Part shown: one piece after another, positions 24,702 to 33,818 of the stretch
Position numbering within the stretch: position 1 is the stretch's first letter
Layout: each line of letters opens with the position of its first letter
NCBI GenBank assembly: GCA_951813045.1
Contig: CATOTF010000002.1
Span: 1,922,001 to 1,986,000 of the forward strand
From: an uncultured Rhizobiaceae bacterium
Lineage (GTDB): Bacteria > Pseudomonadota > Alphaproteobacteria > Rhizobiales > Rhizobiaceae
Direction of reading: 5' to 3'
DNA: 64,000 nucleotides
The notes under the pieces: model-generated
Databases searched by the model: none
Told to the model about the DNA's origin: nothing
Seen by the model: only the letters and a program-made list of their open reading frames with translations
Translations under genes and position numbers: made by a program

Positions 24702-25442
24702 TTAATACGGGACAAGTCCAGTCAGGCGGCCTTCTATCACACTTTTTGCTGATGGGCGTGCTTTAGCTTGTTTCCACCATTCCTGTACTCGCGGCTTGTC
24801 CTCAGTCCAAAGGTCGAGCAGGGTCAGGTACTCAACGCGCCACACATATGGGGTCAAATTTATGTCGGCGAGACTATAAGAGCGTCCTAAGATCCAAGGA
24901 CCGCCACTTTCCGTCAAGGCTTTTTCCAGGAGCTTAAACATTTTTTCGAAGTTGGCGATGGCCTGGAATACGTACGGGCTATCAACACCTTCTTTATACG
25001 TGGACATAAATCGAGCGCGCCGGTCTGGGTCACCAACATTTTTGAAGCGTGCCTGACGTTGCTCTTCTGTCATGCCTTTCATTTTTTCTCTGAACTGGGC
25101 AGAGAAGCTCAACTCTCGGGTTGCTTCGAATATTGTTTCGTCGACCTGTTTGGACCACAGACGCATTTGGGTGCGACCAAACGGAGTGTTGGGCACCAGG
25201 CTGGGTTCAGGGTGGATGTCATCGATATACTCACAAATCAACGTGGATTCCGGAATCACGTTGTCGCCATCGATTAGGGTTGGAACTACGCCCTTCGGAT
25301 TGAGTTTAACATACTCCGGGTCGTACTGTTCGTTCGTGAACAGATTTATGACTTTCATGTCATAATCGAGGTTCTTCTCGTCCAACGTCATGAATACTTT
25401 TTGTGTGCAGATTGAATTGCGAGCGGTGTAAAGGGTCAGCAT
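24702..25442 (-). CDS. Glutathione S-transferase with C-terminus replaced by IS3 sequence
   Basis: A 246-residue GST. The thioredoxin-like N-terminal domain has LYTARNSICTQKVFMTLDEKN and the glutathione-site region NPKGVVPTLIDGDNVIPESTLICEYI; a helical C-terminal domain follows. The last five residues (GLVPY) and the stop lie inside the IS3 element that begins at 24720. The ancestral protein would have had 31 other residues instead. The core domains are complete, so activity may remain. It is probably the last gene of the TRAP/aldehyde dehydrogenase run on the minus strand, 167 bp behind the permease gene's upstream neighbour set. Confidence 0.88.
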   Translation of the reverse strand: MLTLYTARNSICTQKVFMTLDEKNLDYDMKVINLFTNEQYDPEYVKLNPKGVVPTLIDGDNVIPESTLICEYIDDIHPEPSLVPNTPFGRTQMRLWSKQVDETIFEATRELSFSAQFREKMKGMTEEQRQARFKNVGDPDRRARFMSTYKEGVDSPYVFQAIANFEKMFKLLEKALTESGGPWILGRSYSLADINLTPYVWRVEYLTLLDLWTEDKPRVQEWWKQAKARPSAKSVIEGRLTGLVPY

Positions 25443-25609
25443 CTGTTTTGTTCCTGAGTTTGTTAGGTAAGCGATTGAACGACCTGGGCTCCTTTGCTGC
25501 CCTCAAAATGATGTCGAAACGAAGTGATTTTTCTCTTTTTGTCTGCCCGACACCCCAGGGCAATTAGGTACGTGGAATAAGAGACGTGGATTGCGTTGGA
25601 TAAAATTTG

Positions 25610-27592
25610 TCATTGATATGTAATCGAAGCCAAAACTGGAAACATGATAATCAGCGCGGTGACAAAAAACATCACAAAGACAAAGGGCAGAACACCTTTG
25701 AATATGTCAGTCAGCGCTATGCCCATGTCCTTCAAGGTGGTCGCCACAACGTAACAAGCCAAGCCAAATGGAGGTGTTAGCAGGCCGATCTCAACCGCAA
25801 TGACAGTCAGAATACCAAACCAGATCGGATCACCACCCAAGGCCAATACCGCGGGCAGCGCGATGGGAACCACAATCAACATGATTGATACCGATTCCAG
25901 AAACATTCCAAGGACGACCAGCAACAACACGTAAAAAACAGCGAACTGAATCAAGTTTAAATTTAACGAGTTTATCGTGATGCTGATATTTTGTACGAAG
26001 CCTGACGAAGCCAGCATGATCGTAAAGATGTTTGCTGCAAGAATGAGAAACAGAACGGTTGTGGCGATTTGACCGGTTTCGACCAGAACATGCCAAAGTC
26101 TTGCACGTCCTAGTTTTCCTCGGGCAAGTGCATAAACCAATGCGCCTGCCGAACCGACTGCGCCACCCTCGGTGGGGGTAAACAACCCCCCATAAATGCC
26201 TCCAAGCACGAGAGAAATAAGACCCAGTATCGGCACAAGGAGGAATGCGGCCTGAGCAATGTCTGTTACGGCGTTCAATTCGGGCTCTTTGTGGGTTTCC
26301 AATTCAAATACACGATGCGGGAAAAACGTAGCGTTTATCCAAATCATGGCAGACATTGCCAAAGCTAAAATAATGCCGGGAACGATGGCGGCAATGAACA
26401 GAAATCCTACTGATTGCTCGGCAAGAAACCCGTAAACGATCAACAACAGACTGGGCGGGATTAACATTCCCAACACTGAACTACCAGCTACGACGCCTAC
26501 GGAGAATTGTTTATTGTATCCATGTCGGATCATTTCCGGCGTTGCAATTTTGGCAAAGACAGTTGCCGAGGCCACGGAAGATCCCGTGATTGCGGCAAAG
26601 ATGGCATTTGCTCCCACCGTAGCGATGCCCAATCCGCCGCGGATAGGTTTCGTTAGCCAGCTTGCAACGGCAAATGTTTCGCGCCCAATATTAGCAGCTG
26701 CCACTAAAAGCCCCATCAACACGAACAGTGGAACCGCGCTGAAATAGTAATTGGCAAGAAACTCGTTTCCGGCCAGCCCGAGCATGGTGTAGCTGAGAGC
26801 GATGCGTCCTTTCAAAAGCCACAAGCCAACAAATCCAATCAAAAGCATCGCAACGCCGATATGGATCCCGAACAGGACAACCAAAATCAAGAGAGCGAGC
26901 ATAAGTGCTCCGATCGCGAAGTTTGACAACCCCGCGTCCATTACAACCGGAAAAGCCGTAAACCATAATATGAGTAGTGCGGTGATGGTGATGCCAAGAC
27001 CGATCCATCCCCGAACACCGTGATTGAACCCTACTTGCGCAGCTGTTCGAACCGATCTTGCTAAAAAAGCTGCGGCCGTTACCGCGCTTCCGATTATCAC
27101 CAGCATGCGAAGCGGCCACACTTGAAATGAAAACTCGCCGGGAACGCCAACTATCTCGCCCGAGATATATGCATCCACAAGTTTTGGCCATGCCGCCTGT
27201 GCGAGAAGGCACAACGCAAGTAGACCCAACATCGACACGACGACTTCCAACACAGCTTTTCCTGCAGGAAATTTTTCTCCGAAGATCGACAGCAGGAAGT
27301 CTGCACGCGTCATCCGGTCGGAGTAGAGAGTATTCGCCAACTGCAAAATGGTTGCACCGACTACGGAATAAGCCACCATTTCCGTAACACCGCGGATAGG
27401 GGCCAGGAAAAGTTCGCGTGCAATTACTTCCGCGCAGATCAGAATAACGAGCAGAAAGAACCACACAGTTCCTATACTGCTCATATATTCGGTTACCCGT
27501 CGCAGAGATGCATCGAAAAAACGCAACATTGCAGTGACGGATTTGCTCCCTTCGGTAAGAGCAAATCCTTTTTCTGGAAACTGATCGGCCAT
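25610..27592 (-). CDS. TRAP transporter fused permease (DctQ-DctM)
   Basis: A 660-residue membrane protein. The first 180 residues form the small four-helix DctQ domain (with ELFLAPIRGVTEMVAYSVVGATI). The remaining 430 or so form the large DctM domain, with about twelve segments and the family stretches GSSVASATVFAKIATPEM and VAGSSVLGMLIPPSLLLIVYGFLAEQSVG. It imports an organic acid with sodium. The binding-protein gene lies 30 bp upstream. Its place beside hydroxyquinol-pathway genes suggests an aromatic acid as substrate (inference). Confidence 0.92.
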   Translation of the reverse strand: MADQFPEKGFALTEGSKSVTAMLRFFDASLRRVTEYMSSIGTVWFFLLVILICAEVIARELFLAPIRGVTEMVAYSVVGATILQLANTLYSDRMTRADFLLSIFGEKFPAGKAVLEVVVSMLGLLALCLLAQAAWPKLVDAYISGEIVGVPGEFSFQVWPLRMLVIIGSAVTAAAFLARSVRTAAQVGFNHGVRGWIGLGITITALLILWFTAFPVVMDAGLSNFAIGALMLALLILVVLFGIHIGVAMLLIGFVGLWLLKGRIALSYTMLGLAGNEFLANYYFSAVPLFVLMGLLVAAANIGRETFAVASWLTKPIRGGLGIATVGANAIFAAITGSSVASATVFAKIATPEMIRHGYNKQFSVGVVAGSSVLGMLIPPSLLLIVYGFLAEQSVGFLFIAAIVPGIILALAMSAMIWINATFFPHRVFELETHKEPELNAVTDIAQAAFLLVPILGLISLVLGGIYGGLFTPTEGGAVGSAGALVYALARGKLGRARLWHVLVETGQIATTVLFLILAANIFTIMLASSGFVQNISITINSLNLNLIQFAVFYVLLLVVLGMFLESVSIMLIVVPIALPAVLALGGDPIWFGILTVIAVEIGLLTPPFGLACYVVATTLKDMGIALTDIFKGVLPFVFVMFFVTALIIMFPVLASITYQ

Positions 27593-27622
27593 TGCCGTAT
27601 CTGCGACTGTTGTATCTACTCC

Positions 27623-28687
27623 TTATTCACCCCAGGTCCGAAGAGGTTCAGATCCTCTGCTTTTGGCGCCGTCCATGAACGCCTTTAGAACCTTCGCAGC
27701 GGGAAGACCATCAGCTTCGTTGCGCTTCACCCAGTCCCCTGCGAGATTGGGTAGCTGGTCCGCCCACCGCTTGCGTTCGGTGGCATCAAGAGTGGATATT
27801 TTGGCGCCCAGGCTCTCCATTTTTTTGAGAAATCCGGCTTCTTTCCCTGCGATGGAATCTGCAACCATCTTACTGTATTCCCCTCCAAGCTTTGACAGGA
27901 CATTTTGAACATCTTTTGGCAGGCTGTTCCAGGTATCCAGATTCATTGTCAACGCGCCAGTAATCGGTCCACCCATGTCCACCAAAGTAATGTAAGGTGC
28001 CACCTCATATATCTTAAAGGGCAACATCCCGATGGTGGTCATAACCGCACCGTCTGCGACTCCAGTTGAAATATTGTTATAAAACTCCGGAAATGCCGCG
28101 TTCACGGCCGTTGCGCCCGTCCCATCGAGCCAATTGGCGACAGCGCCACCCGCAAGCAGCTTCAGCCCCTTGAGGTCGTCTAATGTCTTGATCGGTTTTT
28201 TGGTGATCAGGTGGTATGAACCGTCGGCCATCGCGCCCAAAAATTTATGGTTATACTTCGTCCATTGTTCGTTCATGGCCGGAATCTCAGCATGGAGCTG
28301 GTTTCCGATATCCGTCAGCATGTGGACATCTGAGGCGGCAAAGGGGGCATAGAAGTGAACGTTATGAAGCGGCAGTTTTGCTGGTTCAAATATCGTACCA
28401 ATCCAAGCAAGGTCAGCCAGACCACCTTCTACACCCTCCAGCGCATTGGGCGCATTGAACAGAGCACCAGCATATGCTTCGGTCCAATTAATGGTGTGCT
28501 CTGACCCCATCGCCTTGAGACGTTTATTTGATTCGGGGACGATGTGTTTAGTGATGACTTCGACCCATGGCAGAACAGGTGGGTGGCTCGATGCAGCCGT
28601 TAATTTGATATTGTCAGCCAGTGCTGGTGTGGCGAAAAGCATCGCGCACGCTGCCGCCAATAGGCGAGTTCTAGTAAATTTTAACAT
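27623..28687 (-). CDS. TRAP transporter substrate-binding protein (DctP)
   Basis: A 354-residue periplasmic protein with a Sec signal peptide (hydrophobic LLAAACAMLFATPALA, cleavage expected before DNIKLT). The mature part is a TRAP DctP fold, including LADLAWIGTIFEPAKLPLHNVHFYAPF and the conserved DDLKGLKLLAGG strand. A GGGAGGAATATT box precedes the ATG. Together with the fused permease it makes a complete TRAP system. The ligand is not known; an aromatic or branched carboxylate is likely from the neighbours. Confidence 0.92.
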   Translation of the reverse strand: MLKFTRTRLLAAACAMLFATPALADNIKLTAASSHPPVLPWVEVITKHIVPESNKRLKAMGSEHTINWTEAYAGALFNAPNALEGVEGGLADLAWIGTIFEPAKLPLHNVHFYAPFAASDVHMLTDIGNQLHAEIPAMNEQWTKYNHKFLGAMADGSYHLITKKPIKTLDDLKGLKLLAGGAVANWLDGTGATAVNAAFPEFYNNISTGVADGAVMTTIGMLPFKIYEVAPYITLVDMGGPITGALTMNLDTWNSLPKDVQNVLSKLGGEYSKMVADSIAGKEAGFLKKMESLGAKISTLDATERKRWADQLPNLAGDWVKRNEADGLPAAKVLKAFMDGAKSRGSEPLRTWGE

Positions 28688-28739
28688 AATATTCCTCCCA
28701 TTTTAGAACAATTCTGCGCGCCAAATGCGCGAGATTTCG

Positions 28740-29363
28740 TTATGACCAGGTATTCCCCGCCCAGGAAATTGATTTCCCAGCAAGCCAATCGTCTCCGGTC
28801 GCATAAAGTTCCTGAACCCTGTCTCCCTTAAGGCCCGGCATATTTCTTTCAACCTCGTAGCCGACTTGTGTCTGGATGTAGGCAAGGTGGCGGTATCCGA
28901 TTGGAAATTGCTCAAGCAAAGTCTGATCGAGATCCAGGGACGCGTTTGGATCGATCGGATCAAGCCGGTCTTTTTCGTATATCGGCTGGCGCAGGCACAT
29001 GCCCCAACGTCCATTTCGCTTTTCCAGAAAATCAAAAAATCGCCCGGTACAAACGACATCGCATGTGACGCCATGAATTTCCCCCCGTTGAGAGATCGTC
29101 ATCTTGGTCTGAGTTATGGCCCGATTGGCTTTGATTTCGGCTGTAACCCCCCCGAGGAAGTGAAGGATTGAAACGCCCCGTTCCCATCCCTGCTTATTCA
29201 TTGCGATGAATTCATCCGCCGTGCCCTGGGTCCATGTTGCCATCATCCGTCCGTCATCATGCCAGACCGACCGAAATTTTTCCCACATCCCAGCGTCACG
29301 CCAAATTGCCCAATTGTCTATGAGCTGCCTGAGCTCTAGGCGATCCAATAGTTCTTGATTCAT
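28740..29363 (-). CDS. NTF2/SnoaL-like protein of unknown role
   Basis: A 207-residue protein of the nuclear transport factor 2 (SnoaL-like) fold. The opening LELRQLIDNWAIWRDAGMWEKFRSVWHDDG is typical. The ATG at 29363, after an AGGAATGAG box, was preferred to an in-frame start 48 bp earlier that would overlap the aldehyde dehydrogenase gene. The same fold serves ring-hydroxylating dioxygenase beta subunits, hydratases and isomerases. No alpha subunit is nearby, so it is probably a stand-alone dehydratase, isomerase or decarboxylase-like enzyme of the pathway. Its placement between the aldehyde dehydrogenase and TRAP genes ties it to catabolism. Confidence 0.75.
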   Translation of the reverse strand: MNQELLDRLELRQLIDNWAIWRDAGMWEKFRSVWHDDGRMMATWTQGTADEFIAMNKQGWERGVSILHFLGGVTAEIKANRAITQTKMTISQRGEIHGVTCDVVCTGRFFDFLEKRNGRWGMCLRQPIYEKDRLDPIDPNASLDLDQTLLEQFPIGYRHLAYIQTQVGYEVERNMPGLKGDRVQELYATGDDWLAGKSISWAGNTWS

Positions 29364-29379
29364 GTTCTCATTCCTGGAG

Positions 29380-30879
29380 TTAGAAAGGGGTTTTCCGACC
29401 GCCTCGTTCAACTGTTAGCCAGCGCGTCTGCGTAAAAGTCTCAACCGACCAGCGTCCACCATGTCGGCCCATTCCACTGTTTTTGACACCGCCAAACGGA
29501 ATTGTCGGTTCATCATAAATTGTTGTGTCATTCACGTGTGCCATACCGCTTTCGATTTGGCGTGCTACCCGAAGGCCACGTTCTTCGTTTTGGGTAATGA
29601 CTGATGCCGAAAGGCCATATTTGCAATTGTTGGCCAATGAAATCGCTTCGTTTTCACCATCAGCAAACATGATGTTGGCGACGGGACCAAAAACTTCCTC
29701 GTGAAATATTTCCATATCCGGAGTCACGCCAGTGATCACGGTTGGTTCAAAAAATAATCCATCGCGCTTGCCGCCATATTCAAGCGTGACACCTTGTTCA
29801 ATTGCCGTTGACAGTCGTTTGTCCACTGACCTGACCTGTTTCTCATTGATGATCGGTCCAATCTGGTTATCCATCATGGTTGGATCGCCAACGTTGAGTT
29901 CTTTGGTTGCCGCGATAAATTTGTCCAGAAATGGATCGGCAAGCTTCTTGTCGACAATAATTTTTTCTGCCGACATGCAAATTTGGCCCTGATGAAAAAA
30001 TGCACCGAACCGCGCTGCACCGACCGCGCGATCAAGATCTGCATCATCAAGAACGATCAGTGAATCTTTACCACCAAGTTCTACGCATGCCTTTTTGAGC
30101 AATCCGCCTGCTGCTGCCGCGATTGACTTTCCAACCGCAGTCGATCCAGTAAAGCTGATTGCTTTAACCAACGGGTTGACGACCATTTCGTCGCCAACTT
30201 CTGCAACACGATCACGCGAACAGGTGACGACATTAAGCACTCCTGGCGGGAAGCCCGCTTCTTCAAACACTTCAGCCAGCATCAATCCGCCGGTAACCGG
30301 TGTCTCTTCAGACGGCTTCAATACAACTGTATTTCCGACTGCCAGTGCGACGGCTATGCCGCGACTGGACAATAAAAGAGGAACGTTCCATGGCGAAATC
30401 ACAGAAACAACGCCCAACGGGGAGCGTTCGACAATGCTGACCTTATTATGATCTGAAGGAAGAGTTTCTCCGATCGGTGTATAAGCTTCGGCCGCAGCTG
30501 CACGATAAACCGTCGGTGTGTAACCAATTTCGAACAAGCTTTTGCGCACCCAACCGCCGCACTCTGCCGTCAATGCCGCTACAAACTCTTCTTTTCTTCG
30601 CTCCAGAACATCGGCAACTCGGTTTAGCAGTATGGCCCGCTGCGTAAATGGCAATGCAGCCCAGGATGGTTGTGCAGACGAAGCAGCTACAATTGCTGCC
30701 GATGCGTCTTCACGACCTGCATCAGCAACTTCGCTCCACGCCGCCCCTGTTGCTGGATTGAAAACTCTAAAAGTTTTGCCGTCATGGGAGTTTACCCACT
30801 CGCCACCAATTAAAAGCCTCCGGCTTCGATTGCCACAATCTGGGTACTGGTATTCTGCTAGTTCATTATCCATGAGCAT
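29380..30879 (-). CDS. NAD(P)-dependent aldehyde dehydrogenase
   Basis: A 499-residue enzyme of the ALDH superfamily. It has the cofactor motif ISFTGSTAVGKS, the glutamate motif KACVELGGKD, and the catalytic cysteine in FFHQGQICMSAEKI. The ATG at 30879 was chosen because a GAGGG box lies just upstream. It resembles benzaldehyde/vanillin-type dehydrogenases in its short N-terminus and C-terminal GRHGGRWSVETFTQTRW. It probably oxidises an aromatic aldehyde to the acid feeding the hydroxyquinol route. It lies 51 bp behind the GntR gene. Confidence 0.9.
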   Translation of the reverse strand: MLMDNELAEYQYPDCGNRSRRLLIGGEWVNSHDGKTFRVFNPATGAAWSEVADAGREDASAAIVAASSAQPSWAALPFTQRAILLNRVADVLERRKEEFVAALTAECGGWVRKSLFEIGYTPTVYRAAAAEAYTPIGETLPSDHNKVSIVERSPLGVVSVISPWNVPLLLSSRGIAVALAVGNTVVLKPSEETPVTGGLMLAEVFEEAGFPPGVLNVVTCSRDRVAEVGDEMVVNPLVKAISFTGSTAVGKSIAAAAGGLLKKACVELGGKDSLIVLDDADLDRAVGAARFGAFFHQGQICMSAEKIIVDKKLADPFLDKFIAATKELNVGDPTMMDNQIGPIINEKQVRSVDKRLSTAIEQGVTLEYGGKRDGLFFEPTVITGVTPDMEIFHEEVFGPVANIMFADGENEAISLANNCKYGLSASVITQNEERGLRVARQIESGMAHVNDTTIYDEPTIPFGGVKNSGMGRHGGRWSVETFTQTRWLTVERGGRKTPF

Positions 30880-30930
30880 CTGCACCCTCAGTTTCTTTTG
30901 GAACAAATTCTAAATATCTGAAGCCTGCGG

Positions 30931-31650
30931 TCATTCTACTAAAGCCAGGTTCAATGAAGGAACTTGCGCTTCGATGTTTGGCCCTACGAATAGGCGCGCA
31001 TAGTCGAGTGTAGCGTGGGCGTGTTCACGCATAGCCATTTCAGCGCGCATGGCATCGCCTCGAATAATGGCATCGTGAATGATCGAATGTTGAGCATGAC
31101 CGATTGACATGCGCAGGAACTCACCCTCCAGACGATTGGTATTGGAGGCAACCGCACCTAACTCAGCCATTGGAAAATCTCGAATGCGCTCATAGGCCAT
31201 AAGAATAAATTCATTGCCGCACTGTTCCATAATCGTTGTGTGGAAAAGTGTGTTTGCGGTTTGATATTCTTCGACGTCTTCAACCGTCGCAGATTTTTTG
31301 CGGATAATCTGTTCCGAAGATCTAAGTGAATGAGAAAATGAGCGTTGGGCGTCCTCAGACACGCCGTTTGTCGCCATGAATCCCGCAGCGGTTCCTTCCA
31401 GTATGCCTCGGGTTAGTAAAATTTTTTCAATATCTTCGAGATTGACTTCGCGAACTACATAACCCCGTCCTGGAAGTTTTTTGACGAGTCCAGTCATCTC
31501 CAGTCGCGCCAGCGCAAGTTTGGAAGGAGTACGCGACACACCCAGCAACTCGGCGACACTGACTTCAGAGATTTTCTCCCCAGCACCAATCTCACCTCTC
31601 AAGATCATTTTCCTGAGATCTGATTGAACCCTTTGTTCGGCCTCGGCCAC
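30931..31650 (-). CDS. GntR-family regulator, FadR/FCD subgroup
   Basis: A 239-residue regulator with a GTG start preceded by GGAAGG. The winged helix (residues 5-70) includes KISEVSVAELLGVSRTPSKLALARLEMTGLV, and the all-helical FCD ligand domain follows. It is the first gene of the minus-strand run and diverges from the maleylacetate reductase operon. It most likely represses both in the absence of an aromatic inducer. Two related palindromes lie in the shared promoter region. Confidence 0.9.
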   Translation of the reverse strand: MAEAEQRVQSDLRKMILRGEIGAGEKISEVSVAELLGVSRTPSKLALARLEMTGLVKKLPGRGYVVREVNLEDIEKILLTRGILEGTAAGFMATNGVSEDAQRSFSHSLRSSEQIIRKKSATVEDVEEYQTANTLFHTTIMEQCGNEFILMAYERIRDFPMAELGAVASNTNRLEGEFLRMSIGHAQHSIIHDAIIRGDAMRAEMAMREHAHATLDYARLFVGPNIEAQVPSLNLALVE

Positions 31651-31736
31651 TCGTGCCTTCCTTTCTCATTCTGCGCGCACGACACTGCATCCAATGTCCA
31701 TAATTTGCGCCAATTCGACCTAGCAATATAACAAGA

Positions 31737-31821
31737 ATTGGATTCAATCAACTATATATGCATCCATAACCGTCAGAAGATTCCCTTTCTCGTACTAGAA
31801 TTTTCATAATGGATCCATTAT
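31737..31821. promoter_or_regulatory. Two palindromic operator candidates between gntR and the maleylacetate reductase gene
   Basis: ATAATGGATCCATTAT at 31806-31821 is a perfect 16-bp palindrome. ATTGGATTCAAT at 31737-31748 is a close imperfect relative, sharing the pattern AxTGGATxCAxT. FCD-type GntR proteins bind short palindromes in divergent promoters. The first lies 23 bp before the ATG of the maleylacetate reductase gene, where binding would block transcription or initiation. The match is by pattern only. Confidence 0.55.
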
Positions 31822-31843
31822 TGCTGTATCAGTGGAGGACCTG

Positions 31844-32899
31844 ATGGATCGATTTATCTACAGCGCCGGAACATCACACATTATATTTGGACGTGGGGAG
31901 TTCTCGAAAATTTCAGCAGTGGTCGAAAAAGTTGGCTCCGGGCGTGCATTAATCCTGGTAACGGAACAACAAAAAGGAATCGCGAATCTTACAGCTAAAA
32001 AACTCGGCGATAATGCAGCAGGAATATTTAGCAGAGCGGCCATGCACACACCTGTAGAGGTGACCGAAGAAGCGTTGGCTTATTGCGAGTCGGTCAAGGC
32101 AAATTGCCTGGTTTCAGTTGGCGGCGGCTCAACAACCGGACTTGGCAAAGCTATCGCGTACCGAACCAGGATGCCTCACATCGTCGTTCCCACTACTTAC
32201 GCGGGTTCTGAGGTGACGCCCATACTAGGGCAAACCGAAAACAAACAGAAAACGACCATCAAAGATCAAAGCGTTCTCCCTGATGCTGTCATTTATGATC
32301 CGGAATTGACTGACGGCCTCCCATTGAAGATGAGTATTGTTAGCGGATTGAACGCAATGGCTCATGCTGCGGAAGCGCTCTACACAAAGGATCGAAATCC
32401 TGTCTCGTCAATGTTGGCTGTTGAAGGCTTCTCCGCAACCAAGATTGGCCTGGAGCTAATCGCGAAAGATCAATTTTCGATGGAGGGACGCGATTCTGCG
32501 CTTTATGGCGCCTGGCTGTGCGGAACAGTGTTAGGTCAGGTCGGCATGGCGCTGCATCACAAGATTTGTCACACTCTTGGAGGTTCATTTGATATGCCAC
32601 ATGCAGAAACACATGCTGTGATGTTTCCACACACCCTGGCATTTAATGCCAAAAGCGCAAACGAGCTACTCAGACCAATAAGCGATGTATTTAAAGGTGA
32701 GATTGGTTCTGGGCTCTACGATTTCGCTAAAGAGGTCAGTGCTCCTTTGACCTTAAAAGAACTCGGCTTTCGCGCAGAAGACCTCAACCTCGCCGCTGAA
32801 ATAGCTTCAAGAAATCCATATTGGAACCCGCAGCCCATCGATCAAGCCGGTTTGCGCTCTGTTTTGCAAAACGCGTTCGACGGCAGCCGGCCTGAATAG
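31844..32899 (+). CDS. Maleylacetate reductase
   Basis: A 351-residue iron-containing alcohol dehydrogenase-family enzyme that reduces maleylacetate to 3-oxoadipate. Family features are VSVGGGSTTGLGKAIAYRT for cofactor binding, PTTYAGSEVTPILGQT, and the metal-site region HHKICHTLGGSFDMPHAETHAVMFPH. The ATG at 31844 follows GGAGG directly; an upstream GTG at 31832 would place the box inside the gene. The hydroxyquinol dioxygenase gene follows after 16 bp, which fixes the pathway. This step channels ring-cleavage product to the CoA-transferase. Confidence 0.93.
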   Translation: MDRFIYSAGTSHIIFGRGEFSKISAVVEKVGSGRALILVTEQQKGIANLTAKKLGDNAAGIFSRAAMHTPVEVTEEALAYCESVKANCLVSVGGGSTTGLGKAIAYRTRMPHIVVPTTYAGSEVTPILGQTENKQKTTIKDQSVLPDAVIYDPELTDGLPLKMSIVSGLNAMAHAAEALYTKDRNPVSSMLAVEGFSATKIGLELIAKDQFSMEGRDSALYGAWLCGTVLGQVGMALHHKICHTLGGSFDMPHAETHAVMFPHTLAFNAKSANELLRPISDVFKGEIGSGLYDFAKEVSAPLTLKELGFRAEDLNLAAEIASRNPYWNPQPIDQAGLRSVLQNAFDGSRPE

Positions 32900-32915
32900 C
32901 AAGGAGACTCGAAAA

Positions 32916-33773
32916 ATGACTATTGACCTATCAAAAATTGAATACTTCACTGAAGAAGATTCGGTCGAGGCCGTGACTTCGCGAACAAGCAGCCAAGCAG
33001 ATGAGCGATTGACCGTGGTTTGGGCCGCGCTCGTTAAACACCTCCACGCATTTGCCAAGGAAGTAGACCTCAAACAGAATGAGTGGGACGCGGGCATCGA
33101 TTTCTTAACCCGAACCGGCCAGATCTGTGACGAAAATCGGCAGGAATTTATCCTACTCAGCGATGTCCTTGGGTTGTCCATGCTTACGGACGCAATAAAC
33201 AATCGTGAATTGGTAGGGGCGACTGAGAGCACGGTGATGGGGCCGTTTCACGTCAAAGGTGCGCCTGAACTGCCCATGGGAGCCAATATCTCACTCGACG
33301 GGAAAGGTGAAAGCTGTCTTTTCGAAGGAAGTGTTGTTGACCGCGACGGAAACCCGATCAGCGCTGCCAGGCTGGATGTTTGGTGCGACAACGTGGATGG
33401 TTATTACGACGTGCAGCAACCAGAAATTCAACCAAAATGGAACAACCGCGGAATTTTCACCACATCCGAAGATGGCAAATACAGTTTCCGGGGTGCCAAA
33501 CCGGTCAGTTATCCAATTCCATACGATGGACCCGTTGGTCAGTTGCTGAAATTGCTCGGCCGACACCCAAACCGACCTGCCCACATGCATTACATCGTAT
33601 CTGCGCCAGGCTACAAAACACTGGTCACCCACTCATTCGTGGATGATGATCAATGGTTGACTTCAGACGCGGTGTTTGGCGTGAAGGCGTCTCTGGTAGC
33701 GCATTTCGAAAAAACACCCGAAGGAAACACCGATTGGCGTTCACCGTTCGATTTTACGTTGGTGCCTGGCTGA
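32916..33773 (+). CDS. Hydroxyquinol 1,2-dioxygenase (intradiol)
   Basis: A 285-residue intradiol dioxygenase that cleaves 1,2,4-trihydroxybenzene to maleylacetate. The iron ligands can be placed: Tyr164 (DGYYD), Tyr199 (SYPIPYDGPVG), His223 and His225 (RPAHMHY). The N-terminal helical dimerisation domain (residues 1-105) contains the FLTRTGQICDENRQEFILLSDVLGLSML segment typical of catechol and hydroxyquinol dioxygenases. The adjacent maleylacetate reductase gene favours hydroxyquinol over catechol as substrate. An AAGGAG box precedes the ATG. Confidence 0.92.
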   Translation: MTIDLSKIEYFTEEDSVEAVTSRTSSQADERLTVVWAALVKHLHAFAKEVDLKQNEWDAGIDFLTRTGQICDENRQEFILLSDVLGLSMLTDAINNRELVGATESTVMGPFHVKGAPELPMGANISLDGKGESCLFEGSVVDRDGNPISAARLDVWCDNVDGYYDVQQPEIQPKWNNRGIFTTSEDGKYSFRGAKPVSYPIPYDGPVGQLLKLLGRHPNRPAHMHYIVSAPGYKTLVTHSFVDDDQWLTSDAVFGVKASLVAHFEKTPEGNTDWRSPFDFTLVPG

Positions 33774-33818
33774 GTGCATTAATAGTCAGGTTCTATATCA
33801 GGGAAACTTCAGGGAATC

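Larger units (their letters stand above)
23490..24720 (+). mobile_element. IS3-family insertion sequence, copy 1 (1231 bp)
   Basis: The ends are TGGACTTGTCACGGTTTA and, at the right, an inverted partial match ending GACAAGTCCA. The flanks carry a GTC direct repeat (23487-23489 and 24721-24723). It contains overlapping orfA and orfB. A second copy of the same length and apparently the same sequence lies at 56537-57767 in the same orientation. This copy sits inside the 3' end of a GST gene. Confidence 0.93.

Noticed and set aside
25610-28687. TRAP system as a taurine importer (TauKLM type)
   Set aside because: It lies 20 kb from the taurine genes and is in one run with aldehyde dehydrogenase under a GntR regulator divergent from hydroxyquinol genes.
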